Assembly (NCBI GenBank): GCA_036250195.1
Contig: JAVHZZ010000073.1
Coordinates: 310,001 to 374,000 of the forward strand
Reading direction: 5' to 3'
From: Mixophyes australis
Taxonomy: Eukaryota; Chordata; Amphibia; Anura; Limnodynastidae
Length of the DNA stretch: 64,000 nt
In this document: positions 44,716 to 56,055 of the stretch, one piece after another
Layout: each line of letters begins with the position of its first letter
Numbering within the stretch: the stretch's first letter is position 1
Notes under the pieces: generated by a model
Told to the model about the DNA's origin: nothing
What the model saw: the letters and a program-made list of their open reading frames with translations, nothing else
Database searches by the model: none
Position numbers and translations under genes: made by a program

Positions 44716-47700
44716 CAGTGGGTGGATTCAGACGGTTCTCACCGGTTCGCCAGAACCGAAACCTAATTTTAGGGTCAGTTCAGTGAACTGGTGGCTACAG
44801 ACTGAGTCCACCCTCTTCGTTGGTGGGGGGAGCAGGGTCCTTTAAACAAAATTAAAATACTCACCTGTTCGCTGTGTCGGCACTCCTCCTCCCTGCTCCA
44901 CCTGCAATGAATGTCGGGCATGATGTCATCACGTCACGCCCGACATTCAGTGAGGAGCGGCACAGAGAGGAGTCAGCAAGAAGACAGAAGAGAAGAAAAG
45001 AGAAGAAAGAAGCCGATAGAAAAGGTAAGTGAAGGAACGGAAGCAAAGGGGAGAGAAGGCAGCATGGCAGAGTGTGAAGGGGGGGGGGGGGGGGAAAGCA
45101 GCATGGCAGAGTGTGAAGGGGGAGAAAAAGCAGCATGGCAGAGTGTGAAGGGGGAGAAAAGCAGCATGGCAGAGTGTGAAGGGGGGGGGAAAAAGCAGCA
45201 TGGCAGAGTGTGAAGGGGGAGAAAAAGCAGCATGGCAGAGAGTGAAGGGGGAGCACAGGCAGCATGGCAGAGTGTGAAGGGGAGCAAAGGCAGCATGGCA
45301 GAGTGTGAAGGGGGAGCACAGGCAGCATGGCAGAGTGTGAAGGGGGAGCACAGGCAGCATGGCAGAGTGTGAAGGGGGAGCACAGGCAGCATGGCAGAGT
45401 GTGAAGGGGGAGCACAGGCAGCATGGCAGAGTGTGAAGGGGGAGCACAGGCAGCATGGCAGAGTGTGAAGAGGGAGCACAGGCAGCATGGCAGAGTGTGA
45501 AGGGGGAGCACAGGCAGCATGGCAGAGTGTGAAGGGGGAGCACAGGCAGCATGGCAGAGTGTGAAGGGGGAGCACAGGCAGCATGGCAGAGTGTGAAGGG
45601 GGAGCACAGGCAGCATGGCAGAGTGTGAAGGGGGAGCACAGGCAGCATGGCAGAGTGTGAAGGGGGAGCACAGGCAGCAGGGCAGAGTGTGAAGGGGGAG
45701 CACAGGCAGCATGGCAGAGTGTGAAGGGGGAGCACAGGCAGCATGGCAGAGTGTGAAGAGGGAGCACAGGCAGCATGGCAGAGTGTGAAGGGGGAGCACA
45801 GGCAGCATGGCAGAGTGTGAAGGGGGAGCACAGGCAGCATGGCAGAGTGTGAAGGGGGAGCACAGGCAGCATGGCAGAGTGTGAAGGGGGAGCACAGGCA
45901 GCATGGCAGAGTGTGAAGGGGGAGCACAGGCTGCATGGCAGAGTGTGAAGGGGGAGCACAGGCAGCATGGCAGAGTGTGAAGAGGGAGAAAAGCAGCATG
46001 GCAGAGTGTGAAGGGGGAGCACAGGCAGCATGGCAGAGTGTGAAGGGGGAGCACAGGCAGCATGGCAGAGTGTGAAGGGGGAGCACAGGCAGCATGGCAG
46101 AGTGTGAAGGGGGAGAAAAGCAACATGGCAGAGTGTGAAGGGGGAGCACAGGCAGCATGGCAGAGTGTGAAGGGGGAGCACAGGCAGCATGGCAGAGTGT
46201 GAAGAGGGAGCACAGGCAGCATGGCAGAGTGTGAAGAGGGAGCACAGGCAGCATGGCAGAGTGTGAAGAGGGAGCACAGGCAGCATGGCAGAGTGTGAAG
46301 GGGGAGAAAAGCAACATGGCAGAGTGTGAAGGGGGAGCACAGGCAGCATGGCAGAGTGTGAAGGGGGAGCACAGGCAGCATGGCACAGTGTGAAGGGGGA
46401 GCAAAGGCAGCATGGCAGAGTGTGAAGGGGGAGCACAGACAGCATGGCAGAGTGTGAAGGGGGAGCACAGGCAGCATGGCAGAGTGTGAAGGGGGAGAAA
46501 AGCAACATGGCAGAGTGTAAAGGGGGAGCACAGGCAGCATGGCAGAGTGTGAAGGGGGAGCAAAGGCAGCATGGCAGAGTGTGAAGGGGGAGCACAGACA
46601 GCATGGCAGAGTGTGAAGGGGGAGCACAGACAACATGGCAGAGTGTGAAGGGGGAGAAAAGCAACATGGCAGAGTGTGAAGGGGGAGCACAGGCAGCATG
46701 GCACAGTGTGAAGGGGGAGCAAAGGCAGCATGGCAGAGTGTGAAGGGGGAGCACAGACAGCATGGCAGAGTGTGAAGGGGGAGCACAGGCAGCATGGCAG
46801 AGTGTGAAGGGGGAGCACAGGCAGCATGGCAGAGTGTGAAGGGGGAGCACAGGCAGCATGGCAAAGTGTGAAGGGGGAGCACAGACAACATAGCAGAGTG
46901 TGAAGGGGGAGAAAAGCAACATGGCAGAGTGTGAAGGGGGAGCACAGGCATCATGGCAGAGTGTGAAGGGGGAGCACAGACAACATGGCAGAGTGTGAAG
47001 GGGGAGAAAAGCAACATGGCAGAGTGTGAAGGGGGAGCACAGGCAGCATTGCAGAGTGTGAAGAGGGAGCACAGGCAGCATGGCAGAGTGTGAAGGGGGA
47101 GCACAGGCAGCATGGCAGAGAGTGAAGAGGGAGCACAGGCAGCATGGCAGAGTGTGAAGGGGGAGCACAGGCAGCATGGCAGAGTGTGAAGGGGGAGCAC
47201 AGGCAACATGGCAGAGTGTGAAGGGGGAGCACAGGCAGCATGGCAGAGTGTGAAGGGGGAGCACAGGCAGCATGGCAGAGTGTGAAGGGGGAGAAAAGCA
47301 ACATGGCAGAGTGTGAAGGGGGAGCACAGGCAGCATGGCAGAGTGTGAAGGGGGAGCACAGGCAGCATGGCACAGTGTGAAGGGGGAGCAAAGGCAGCAT
47401 GGCAGAGTGTGAAGGGGGAGCACAGACAGCATGGCAGAGTGTGAAGGGGGAGCACAGACAACATGGCAGAGTGTGAAGGGGGAGAAAAGCAACATGGCAG
47501 AGTGTGAAGGGGGAGCACAGGCAGCATGGCAGAGTGTGAAGGGGGAGCACAGGCAGCATGGCAGAGTGTGAAGGGGGAGCACAGACAACATGGCAGAGTG
47601 TGAAGGGGGAGCACAGGCAGCATGGCAGAGTGTGAAGAGGGAGCACAGGCAGCATGGCAGAGTGTGAAGAGGGAGCACAGGCAGCATGGCAGAGTGTGAA

Positions 47701-48541
47701 GAGGGAGCACAGGCAGCATGGCAGAGTGTGAAGGGGGAGCACAGACAACATGGCAGAGTGTGAAGGGGGAGAAAAGCAACATGGCAGAGTGTGAAGGGGG
47801 AGCACAGGCAGCATGGCAGAGTGTGAAGGGGGAGCACAGGCAGCATGGCAGAGTGTGAAGGGGGAGCACAGGCAGCATGGCAGAGTGTGAAGGGGAGCAC
47901 AGGCAGCATGGCAGAGTGTGAAGGGGGAGCACAGGCAGCATGGCACAGTGTGAAGGGGGAGCACAGGCAGCATGGCAGAGTGTGAAGGGGGAGCACAGGC
48001 AGCATGGCACAGTGTGAAGGGGGAGCACAGGCAGCATGGCAGAGTGTGAAGGGGGAGAAAAGCAGCATGGCAGAGTGTGAAGGGGGAGCACAGACAGCAT
48101 GGCACAGTATGATGAAGAGGGGCATTACTGTGACATAATATGAACTGGGGCATTACTGTGGCATAATTTGAATTGGGGGCACTACTGTAAGGCATAACAT
48201 GACTCATTACCATTATTATCTTGAGTGACATTAGCAGCATAAAATAAGAAATATTTTATACACGCACACACACCTGGGTTTGACTAGATAACTGCCTCTT
48301 GATATTGATATAAATAATTTATCATTATGCAGCTTTTATAACATTTGTTGTTTATTACTTTGCTATTGTCTGTGTAATGTCTAAATAATTTATACTCTCT
48401 TATTGCTTATATTTAAAGTTAATTCCTATTGTGATTCAATGTTAAATATTAAACTACCTTTCGGTATATCATCTTTTTGTATACTTAAAACGGTCATTCG
48501 GGCAGAGAACCGGTTGTTAATTTATTTGAATCCCACCACTG
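44716..48541. mobile_element. Non-autonomous hAT element in the L2 tail, 3.8 kb
   Basis: It starts CAGTGGGTGGATTCAGACGG and ends TTTGAATCCCACCACTG, with imperfect CAGTGG inverted termini. Target duplication GCTATATA (44708-44715) against GCTGTATA (48542-48549), one mismatch. No transposase. Near the left end is an 11-bp inverted repeat (GAATGTCGGGC and GCCCGACATTC, about 44907-44946) around TGATGTCATCACGTCAC, then GAAAAG/GTAAGTG, a consensus splice donor. The rest is mostly minisatellite. Confidence 0.9.
45061..48110. repeat. 32-bp minisatellite, about 95 units
   Basis: The unit is GCATGGCAGAGTGTGAAGGG followed by GGAGCACAGGCA; variants have GAGAAAAGCA, GAAGAGGGAG and CACAGTG. Because 32 is not a multiple of 3 and the unit has no stop on the minus strand in any frame, all three minus frames stay open for up to 1,079 codons; these are not genes. 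The left units are G-run-rich and irregular. Confidence 0.97.
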
Positions 48542-48655
48542 GCTGTATAAATAAATGTTGATGTACATGGAGCAAACAGTTTTTCAACTCAAATGGACTT
48601 GGCGTGTGCAGATTGAGTCTATGTTTGATATTGAATATTTTTTTGTAAACTAACA

Positions 48656-49269
48656 CATACTTGCCTACTTTTCCTCGTTGGCTTCAGGGAGATCCCGGGG
48701 GAGGTGGGCGTGCGGGAACGGGGCTTGATGAATTGCATCATTTTGACTCTGCCCCCTAAATGATTGCCACAATTTGGCCAATTACACCAGGGGGGCGTGG
48801 CTAAGATGATGCGATATTTGCGTCATTAAGCCCCGCCCCCTGCCACTTATCTATTGCGGGGACGAGAGCCAGGAGGTTGCCCTGCTCTCCCGGGAGGTCT
48901 CCCAGAAATGCGGGAGTCGCCTGGACATTCCGGGAGAGTAGGCAACTATGCGTTAAAGAAAAGCAGCTAATGAATCTCTAGAGACTGAAGTGTCTTTTAC
49001 ATTTCTGTCTCCATTACTGAAGTCATGTTGTCTTACCTGTCAGTCTTTGATTAAATCTTGGTCTCCATGAAAATGGCCACCTCCATAGGCATCAATACAT
49101 AGACATAGGACACAATTTCTGAACTGTGTCATCATGCCACAGATGGCGAAGCCAACCACGTCTTGTACTGGCTCAGCATCAGGGAGAATGCCAGACTCTT
49201 CAGGGAGTGAGGGAGATCACCCCTATTTCAGGGAGTCTCCCTGACATTCAGGGAGAGTTGGCAAGTATG
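48656..49269. mobile_element. hAT-type MITE with 8-bp target duplication
   Basis: Termini CATACTTGCC and GGCAAGTATG are perfect 10-bp inverted repeats. AACTAACA occurs on both sides (48648-48655 and 49270-49277). A second, internal right-end-like sequence (GGAGAGTAGGCAACTATG) ends at 48950, so the element looks compound or internally duplicated. It has no coding capacity. Confidence 0.88.
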
Positions 49270-49277
49270 AACTAACA

Positions 49278-49739
49278 CAATCTGCCCTACACATTTGCTG
49301 TATTCTATGCTGGGGAAATTAGCATTGCTTCACTCAGATCAGATGCAAGACGTAGGATAGTTGACCAAAGACCCCAAAGAGTAAAAGATAAGAGGTTCCA
49401 GTCCAAGTGTCAGACCACTTGTCACCTCCATCTGCTTTAAATGATGGTCATGGTAGGTTGAACCATCTTGGGATAAATGAGGCTGACAATTGACAGAGAT
49501 CAAATAAAACATATGTTTCTGATTCCCAACCAATTGCTTCCCAGACTGATTCCAATCTTTGCCTATTCTTTCAGACCAGTCATTAATTATTCCCCATCAC
49601 AAGTATTTCATGACACCAGGGGCAAATACAGGGCGGAGGGGTATTCCAAATGTAAATTGTTTAGTAGAATGCAAAAGTATCACAGATAGACAGGATTTTA
49701 TCAGGCACCATTCCACATTTCTTATGAAATACCACATAA
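49278..49739. other. No gene recognised
   Basis: Short open frames up to about 70 codons without features, and no repeat structure recognised. Confidence 0.5.
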
Positions 49740-49831
49740 CGGGCGTGATTCATTAAGGATCTTAACTTGAGAAACTTCTTATTTCAGTCTCCTGGACAAA
49801 ACCATGTTACAATGCAAAGGGTGCAAATTAG
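49740..49831. mobile_element. Left part of a MITE split by hAT-2
   Basis: GGGCGTGATTCATTAAGG to GGGTGCAAATTAG matches the 15646 MITE family. The remainder resumes after hAT-2 at 53103 (CAAATTAGTATTCTGTTTTG) and fades near 53215. Confidence 0.8.
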
Positions 49832-50146
49832 TAAAGGTGTGCACCGGGCACTTTTATTGTTTTGGGTTTTGGGTTCTGATTAGCTTGAGGTTTTGGGTTC
49901 TGATTTGTTTTGCCAAAACACCTGACGAAAGATTTTGGTTCTGATTTAGGGTTTTGGGTTCTGATTTATTTTTAAAAAAGCATAAAAAGTGCTAAAATCT
50001 AGTTTTTTGTTTGTTTTTCACTCCTACGCTATTATTAACCTCAATAACATCCAATAACAATCATTTCCACTAATTTTCAGTCTATTCTGAACACCTCACA
50101 CCTCACAATATTGTTTTTAGTCCAAAACGTTGCACAGAGGTAGCTT

Positions 50147-50445
50147 TCTGGACTGCGTAGTGGAGTGGGCCCGGTACCCAATTTGGTACCGGGGCCACAA
50201 TACCTCCGCCTTCAAATGGTCTCAATTCCACTGCACAGCTGCCTGCTCCTACATCCTCTGCAGCATATACAGGGTGTAGTTCGAGCGTGTCAATACCTCT
50301 TGTTTTAGACGATGACAGGTCATTTTGATTAATTTTGGATTTGGCAGCAACAGTCAACGTTTTTTAATATCTGATACGCCTCTATCTGGACTGCGTAGTG
50401 GAGTGGCCCCGGTACCCAATTTGGTACCGGGGCCACAATACCTCC
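50147..50445. repeat. Duplicated 60-bp palindrome-bearing segment inside hAT-2
   Basis: CTGGACTGCGTAGTGGAGTG followed by CCGGTACC-CAATTT-GGTACCGG occurs at about 50147-50207 and 50386-50445. Each can form a hairpin of about 9 bp. The spacing is about 239 bp. Confidence 0.8.
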
Positions 50446-50674
50446 TCCAACCATGGTACAGACCATTCATCATTGAGATCATATAAAGTATGTTAAAGAC
50501 AGACAGGGTCGAAGTGTTATTTGTTGACTTTGGAAACAAAAAAACTTTCCCTCTTGCAAATCTTCGTGCAATGAAGAGTGACTTTTTCATTTAAAGGCTC
50601 AAGCTTTCAAGTGTAGTGTTTATAAGTTATATTATACTTTTGGTTTAATTTGTTTCATTTGTTTTAATTTTGTT

Positions 50675-51965
50675 TTACTTTGTGCTCATGGCAAACGACT
50701 GTTGAACGGTCAATTGTTTGGTAAAAGACGTAGCGGTCTTACGACTTCCCCTCTGGGAAGATGACCGACTACCAGCAGCAACAGCAGCAGTGGCAGTAGT
50801 AGGCGTACCGCTGCAGGAGTCCTCGGATGAATCCTGTATTGAGGAGGACTCAGTCTGGCTGGTGACATGGCCTGCAGGACTAAATCTGATGAAGATCGTG
50901 GAGGAAGTCGACGAGGAGGGTGTTGGTGGTGTGTATCCAACAGGACCAAGGGATTTAGGTGTCCCTGGACTGATGACGGTCCTAGCCCCAGTTCCTGAAC
51001 TAACCACTGAACTATGAAGGTTATTCAGGTGACGTATAAGGGAGGATGTCCCTAGGTGGCCAAGATCCTTACCCCTGCTTATTTGAGCTTTACATAAGCT
51101 ACATATGGCCATACATTTGTTGTCAGGATTTGGATAAAAATAACTCCAGACTGAAGAGGTGCATTTTTTGGTCTTCTGACCAGGCATGACGATTGGGCTT
51201 TTTCATCCCATGGACAACAGCTGTTTCCCCCCCTGGTGCCTCATTTACAATAACCACATCAGCATCCTCATCATCAAGTTCCTCCACAGCGCCAGCTACA
51301 TCAATAGCCTCCTCCCGGTGTACAACATTGACACCTTGATTATCCAAATCTGGATCTACACTGTGGGTGATCCTTCCAGCATATGCAGAGGGTGTGCTGC
51401 AAATGGTGGATGGAGTCACCTCTTCCCGTACAGTGATGGGAAGGTCAGGATTATCAACCACCAACACCCTTGGACTCGCCTTGGGGATTTGTGATGTCAT
51501 CTGTTTAGAAGACAGAGTTGTTTGCTGTTTTGTTGTTGTTGCTGACAGCATAACTCTCTTCAATTTTTTTATGAGGGGGGGAGGAGGAGGGCTTAGATCC
51601 TTGGGTGAAGCTGAACCAATAGTCCTGAACATGGGCCAGGGCCTAAGCCGTTCCTTGCCACTCCGTGTCGTAAATGGCATATTGGCAACTTTACGTTTCT
51701 CCTCAGATGTTTTTAATTTTCTTTTTTTGGAAATTTCAGTCAACTTTGGGTTTTTGGATTTTACATGCCCTGTACTAGGAGATTGGGCATCGGCCTTGGC
51801 AGACGACGTTGATGGTATTTCATCGTCTATGTCATGACTAGTGGCAGCAGCTTCAGCATTAGGAGGAAGTGGTTCTTGATCTTTCCCTACTTTATCCTCC
51901 AAATTTTGGTACTCCATTATATGCAGCACAAGAGAGCGTACCCCTAAACCACACACACTGGGCAA
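50675..51965 (-). pseudogene. hAT-2 BED-finger transposase N-terminal half, frameshifted
   Basis: A likely start is MEYQNLEDKVG at about 51917; the frame is open further upstream to 51965. It reads a basic NMPFTTRSGKERLRP block (homologous to hAT-1 SMPFYTRSGK), an acidic LDDEDADVVIV patch, then shifts frame near 51180-51187. In the next frame the BED finger reads WSYFYPNPDNKCMAIC, C at plus 3, then HLGTSSLIRHLNNLH. It stops right after LTVQQSFAMSTK, the segment just before the DDE core in hAT-1. DNA binding could survive but catalysis cannot. Confidence 0.88.
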
Positions 51966-52269
51966 AGCCTTTACAAATTATCTGCGGCACAGGAGAGTAC
52001 CACTGGACTGGAGTTATACAGCAGTACCTATTTTTAGTGACAGCTGCAAGAGTGAACGTAGTGTGAATTTGAATTGAAATAGTACTACCTAATTTTTGTG
52101 ACAGCTGGAAGAGTGAACGTAATGTGACTTTGAATTGAAATAGTACTACATATTTTTTTCAACCTAATTTTTTTTTTTTCGTATAATTTTTTAATTTTTT
52201 TTATATTTATTTTTTTATAACTTTTTAATAAATTTTTTATAACTTTGGAATAATTTAGAAATAATAATG

Positions 52270-52840
52270 CCCTTAGCAGAACAGAGCACAGGACACAGCA
52301 CCACTGGAATCAGCAGGACACAGCACTGCACAAAGCACCACTGGAATCAGCAGGACAGAGCACAGGACACAGCACCACTGGACTCAGCAGGACAGAGCAC
52401 AGGACACAGCACCACTGGACTGGACTGAGCACAGGACACAGCACCACTGGACTCAGCAGGACAGAGCACAGGACACAGCACTACTGGACTCAGCAGGACA
52501 GAGCACAGGACACAGCACCACTGGACTGGACTGAGCACAGGACACAGCACCACTGGACTCAGCAGGACAGAGCACAGGACACAGCACCACTGGACTGGAC
52601 TGAGCACAGGACACAGCACCACTGGACTCAGCAGGACAGAGCACAGGACACAGCACCACTGGACTCAGCAGGACAGAGCACAGGACACAGCACCACTGGA
52701 CTCAGCAGGACAGAGCACAGGACACAGCACCACTGGAATCAGCAGGACACAGCACTGCACAAAGCACCACTGGACTCAGCAGGACAGAGCACAGGACACA
52801 GCACCACTGGACTGGACTGAGCAGAACACAGCACAGCACA
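52270..52840. repeat. 37-bp minisatellite in hAT-2, about 15 units
   Basis: The unit is CACCACTGGACTCAGCAGGA with CAGAGCACAGGACACAG; a shorter variant has TGGACTGGACTGAGCACAGG. It lies between the element's left end and its coding start, the same place as the 100-bp array in hAT-1. Confidence 0.92.
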
Positions 52841-53215
52841 GCACAGCACGAGATCTACCAGGACAGAGAACCACCAAACACACCCTCCCTCTTCCCTGAT
52901 CAATGCCCGAGTGAAGATGGCGGCGGCAAGCGGGGAATTTAAAGGATCCGGGTATCGTGAGATCCGACAGCGGGATTATGAGTCAGAGCCTCGTTTTAAG
53001 TTTCGGAATCGGCTGGAATACCCGGACATCGCTCGGATCTGACTCGGAATCACACTGTTTGGGTGGGCTCGGATTCCAGACATCCGAGCCCGCTCATCCT
53101 TACAAATTAGTATTCTGTTTTGCACATAAGTTAAATACTGACTGTTTTTTCATGTAGCACACAAATACTTGATAGCTTATTTGTACACTGACATTTAAAG
53201 TTGATATTTGTGTGC

Positions 53216-53860
53216 TACATGAAAGATGAAGATGATGATGTAAAATAAATACACTTGGGAATAAAGGGCTCTGTGTCGACACCTTGTGGCCAGTGTATGC
53301 ACTACAGTGTGGAGCTAAAATGTGACAAAAAGTAAATTTAATGTTTAGGAGAATAGATCACAACAAAACAACAATATCATGCTTATCACTTACATACAAA
53401 GTATCCAAACAGATGAAAGGACACAATCATACATTATGTAAACTTTTTTCTGTAAACTTATACTAAAATGGGCAGTAACGTATGCTGATTTTGTAATCAC
53501 CTTAAAGCTTCCACTTCTAATTTGTTTATAATGTGACTGCCACTAGGGAGTCCATATATTGAACAAGTTATGAGCAAATATATAATATAAGCAGTTTGTA
53601 TTGTGCTTCAAGAGAGAAATATACTTTAAAGTCTCATGCCTATGTTCCAAATACTATTATTTCTATTCCAAAAGCTCCTTGCACTAAGAAAACCCACTGA
53701 CCACAAACCGACCCCATGAAACATGAGCTGATTAAGTAGAAATTGAGAAGAGCATGCCACCTGCTGGCCACAGCAAGTAACTGCATCTAAAATTGTTATA
53801 AACTACTTAATAGCTGAATCGATTATCATCAACATTAGAATAACTTTTTTTCCTTTGTAT
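53216..53860. other. No gene recognised
   Basis: AT-rich sequence with only very short open frames. No repeat family identified. Confidence 0.5.
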
Positions 53861-54172
53861 CATCATCATCATCACCATTTATTTATATAGTGCCACTAAT
53901 TACACAGCGCTGTACAGAGAACTCTCCCCATGTTTGCGTGGGTTTCCTCCAGGTGCTCCAGTTTCCTCCCACACTCCAAAAACATACTAGTAGGTTAATT
54001 GGCTGCTATCAAAATTGACCCTAGTCTCTGTCTGTGTCTGTCTGTGTGTGTGTGTCTGTGTTAGGGAATGTAAACTGTAAGCTCCAATGGGGCAGGGACT
54101 TATGTAAATGAGTTCTCTGTGCAGCGCTGTGGAATTAGTGGCGCTATATAAATAAATGGTGATGATGATGAT
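53861..54172 (+). mobile_element. V-SINE-like element with inverted tail at its head
   Basis: The plus-strand body runs from GTTTGCGTGGGTTTCCTCC to GGCGCTATATAAATAAATGG and (GATGAT)n. Instead of the tRNA head, its left end is an inverted copy of its own tail (CATCATCATCATCACC to ACAGAGAACTC, 53861-53923). The arms of about 60 bp make a foldback. (TCTG)n/(TG)n lies within. Confidence 0.85.
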
Positions 54173-55051
54173 AGATGACTGTAAACTTATATTCGTGTGA
54201 GAACATAACACACACAGTAAATGTCCCACAGAATGGATGATACACTCTCACTGTTTTCAGGGATGAAAAAAAACAAAGAAAATACATAAACTTGTATATA
54301 TTATTGTAATCAGGATTTGCAGCTTCTGCATCAAGATACAGAAGGTTCATAGGTAATGCTGTACTTTTAATAAGCAAACATGTCCCAGCATTCTCTGGGG
54401 GAGGGGGGCTGTCACTTTTCACCGGACCTTTATCAACAGATAATGGACAGAGATGGAAACACCTGAATACATGAGGGACACCAAGCATATTGAAAGCAAG
54501 AGTTCCACACAGGTATAGCTTATGCATTAATTAAGCAAATAATGTCAGGGGCATATATAACAGTCCTGGACTGCCCTGGTCTGGAATTATGGTTGGAAGA
54601 GGGGTAGTTTTTAGGGCTCATTGGGCTGTAGGTTTACTGACCAAGACAGCTCAACTTGCTAATATTTCCTAAGCAAAGTCGTCAAATATGATGTCAGCGT
54701 GTGACTTCATCAGCAAAGGGCAGCGGTGGGTGGCGGTTGAGTGACAATTCCAGGCAATGGTGGTCACAAAGCAACACTGCAACCTCAATGCTACCTGGTG
54801 ACCCAACATTCTATTCAATTATATTGTTGTTTCAAGTATTTTTCTTTTTTGCACACTACTTGTACAGCCTTAGAGGCTGCGGTATGGATGGTAAATACAT
54901 ATCTGCTCACTTTTTACTGTGTGATACCAGTTCTGCTTTTCACACTTTTTCTCTAATTGAAATAATCCTGAACAATGGTACTACTGAGAAAGGTATTTCA
55001 GAGATAGATAGATATTAAATAGATATGAGGTTAGATAGGTAAGATATAGCT
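54173..55051. other. No gene recognised
   Basis: Open frames up to about 127 codons on the minus strand near 54144-54527 overlap the SINE tail and end in a poly-His (GATGAT) tract; they have no domain. Nothing else supported. Confidence 0.5.
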
Positions 55052-55483
55052 TAGACTGGGTACACACTACAGTGTTTTCAGCCGAGTATTGGGTCAATCA
55101 AACGAAAAATGACCGTTCGGCCCGATACCGCATTGGTGTGTACGCTCCAGCGATGAGCGAGAATCGTTCCAAAGCTCATGGTATTGTTTAATTTGATTGT
55201 TCAACAAAACTATAAATCTTGTTCAGCTATGGAACGATGTCTTTCCAATCCTGCAGTGTGTATGTACTAACGGATCAGGATCTTCATAGAATTTACAGAG
55301 TCACCATCTTTTCAGCCGATGGTTATGACAGATGAAGAGCACAGATCTGACGGTAAATCGTGTAAGTCATGTATAGTGTGTACACAGGAATCGGCTACTG
55401 ATCGGGACTTTTTTTTTAGTTGTAGGTACAATCGTTGTAGATAACCCATTGGTCGGAAAATCATGTAGTGTGTACGCAGCCTA
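55052..55483. mobile_element. MITE with TAGRCTGSGTACACACTAC inverted termini
   Basis: Left TAGACTGGGTACACACTAC and right GTAGTGTGTACGCAGCCTA are inverted with two mismatches. GTGTGTAC motifs recur internally (55137, 55258, 55375). Non-coding. Confidence 0.82.
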
Positions 55484-55659
55484 AGACAGGCAAATATGTT
55501 TTTATTCATAGAGAGAAGAGCTATTTATTCCTCTCTCCATAGGCAATCCATACAATAATTGTGAGATATCGACAAAATGCTCTTTTCAGTCTATGTATAT
55601 TTATCTGGGTGATTGCTGCCCTCTAGTGTTCATTATAAAATACAGCAGTTTCTATTTTT

Positions 55660-55755
55660 ATCATTATCATACAATTTATTTATATAGCGCCACTAATTCT
55701 CACTCACATCAGTCTCTGCGCCAATGGAGGTTACAATCTAAATCCCCTAACATAG

Positions 55756-55792
<37 letters not shown>

Positions 55793-55992
55793 AAGGGCAA
55801 TTTAATAGCAGCCAATTAACCTACTAGTATGTTTTTGGAATGTGGGAGGAAACTGGAGCACCCGGAGGAAACCCACACAAACTCGAGGAGAACATACAAA
55901 CTCTACACAGATAAGGCCATGGTCGGGAATCAAACGCATGACCCCAGCGCTGTGAGGCAATAGTGCTAACCACTGAGCCACCGTGCTGCCCA
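55660..55992 (-). mobile_element. Full-length V-SINE-like element, minus strand
   Basis: On the minus strand it runs from GGGCAGCACGGTGGCTCAGT and B-box-like GCGTTTGATTCCCGACC through the GTTTCCTCC core to GGCGCTATATAAATAAATTG. It contains a (GA)n run at 55761-55790. It is the best full-length reference for the other copies in the window. Confidence 0.88.
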
Positions 55993-56055
55993 TTTTATAA
56001 GAAGGGTCAACTTTTGTGGACATTTGTTCTTTATAATAAAAAGCAATAAATCAGC

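Larger units (their letters stand above)
49832..53102 (-). mobile_element. hAT-2 transposon (BED family, internally deleted), minus strand
   Basis: It has a perfect 8-bp target duplication CAAATTAG (49824-49831 and 53103-53110). Ends TAAAGGTGTGCACCGGGC and CCCGCTCATCCTTA are imperfect inverted termini. Coding sense is minus: the left-end promoter region is at 52850-53102, a 37-bp array lies at 52270-52840, and a transposase N-terminal half at 50675-51965. The catalytic region is missing. A pair of 60-bp repeats with a GGTACC palindrome lies in the 3' part (50147-50207, 50386-50445). Confidence 0.92.

Noticed and set aside
44861..48125. Very long minus-strand open frames (1,079, 1,050, 626 and 429 codons)
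   Set aside because: They are readings of a 32-bp minisatellite that has no stop in any minus frame. All three frames are open equally and repeat with a 32-residue period.
33272..55992. tRNA genes at the SINE heads
   Set aside because: A- and B-box-like sequences are degenerate and part of V-SINE-like repeats with LINE-type tails. No cloverleaf with anticodon arm could be drawn by eye.
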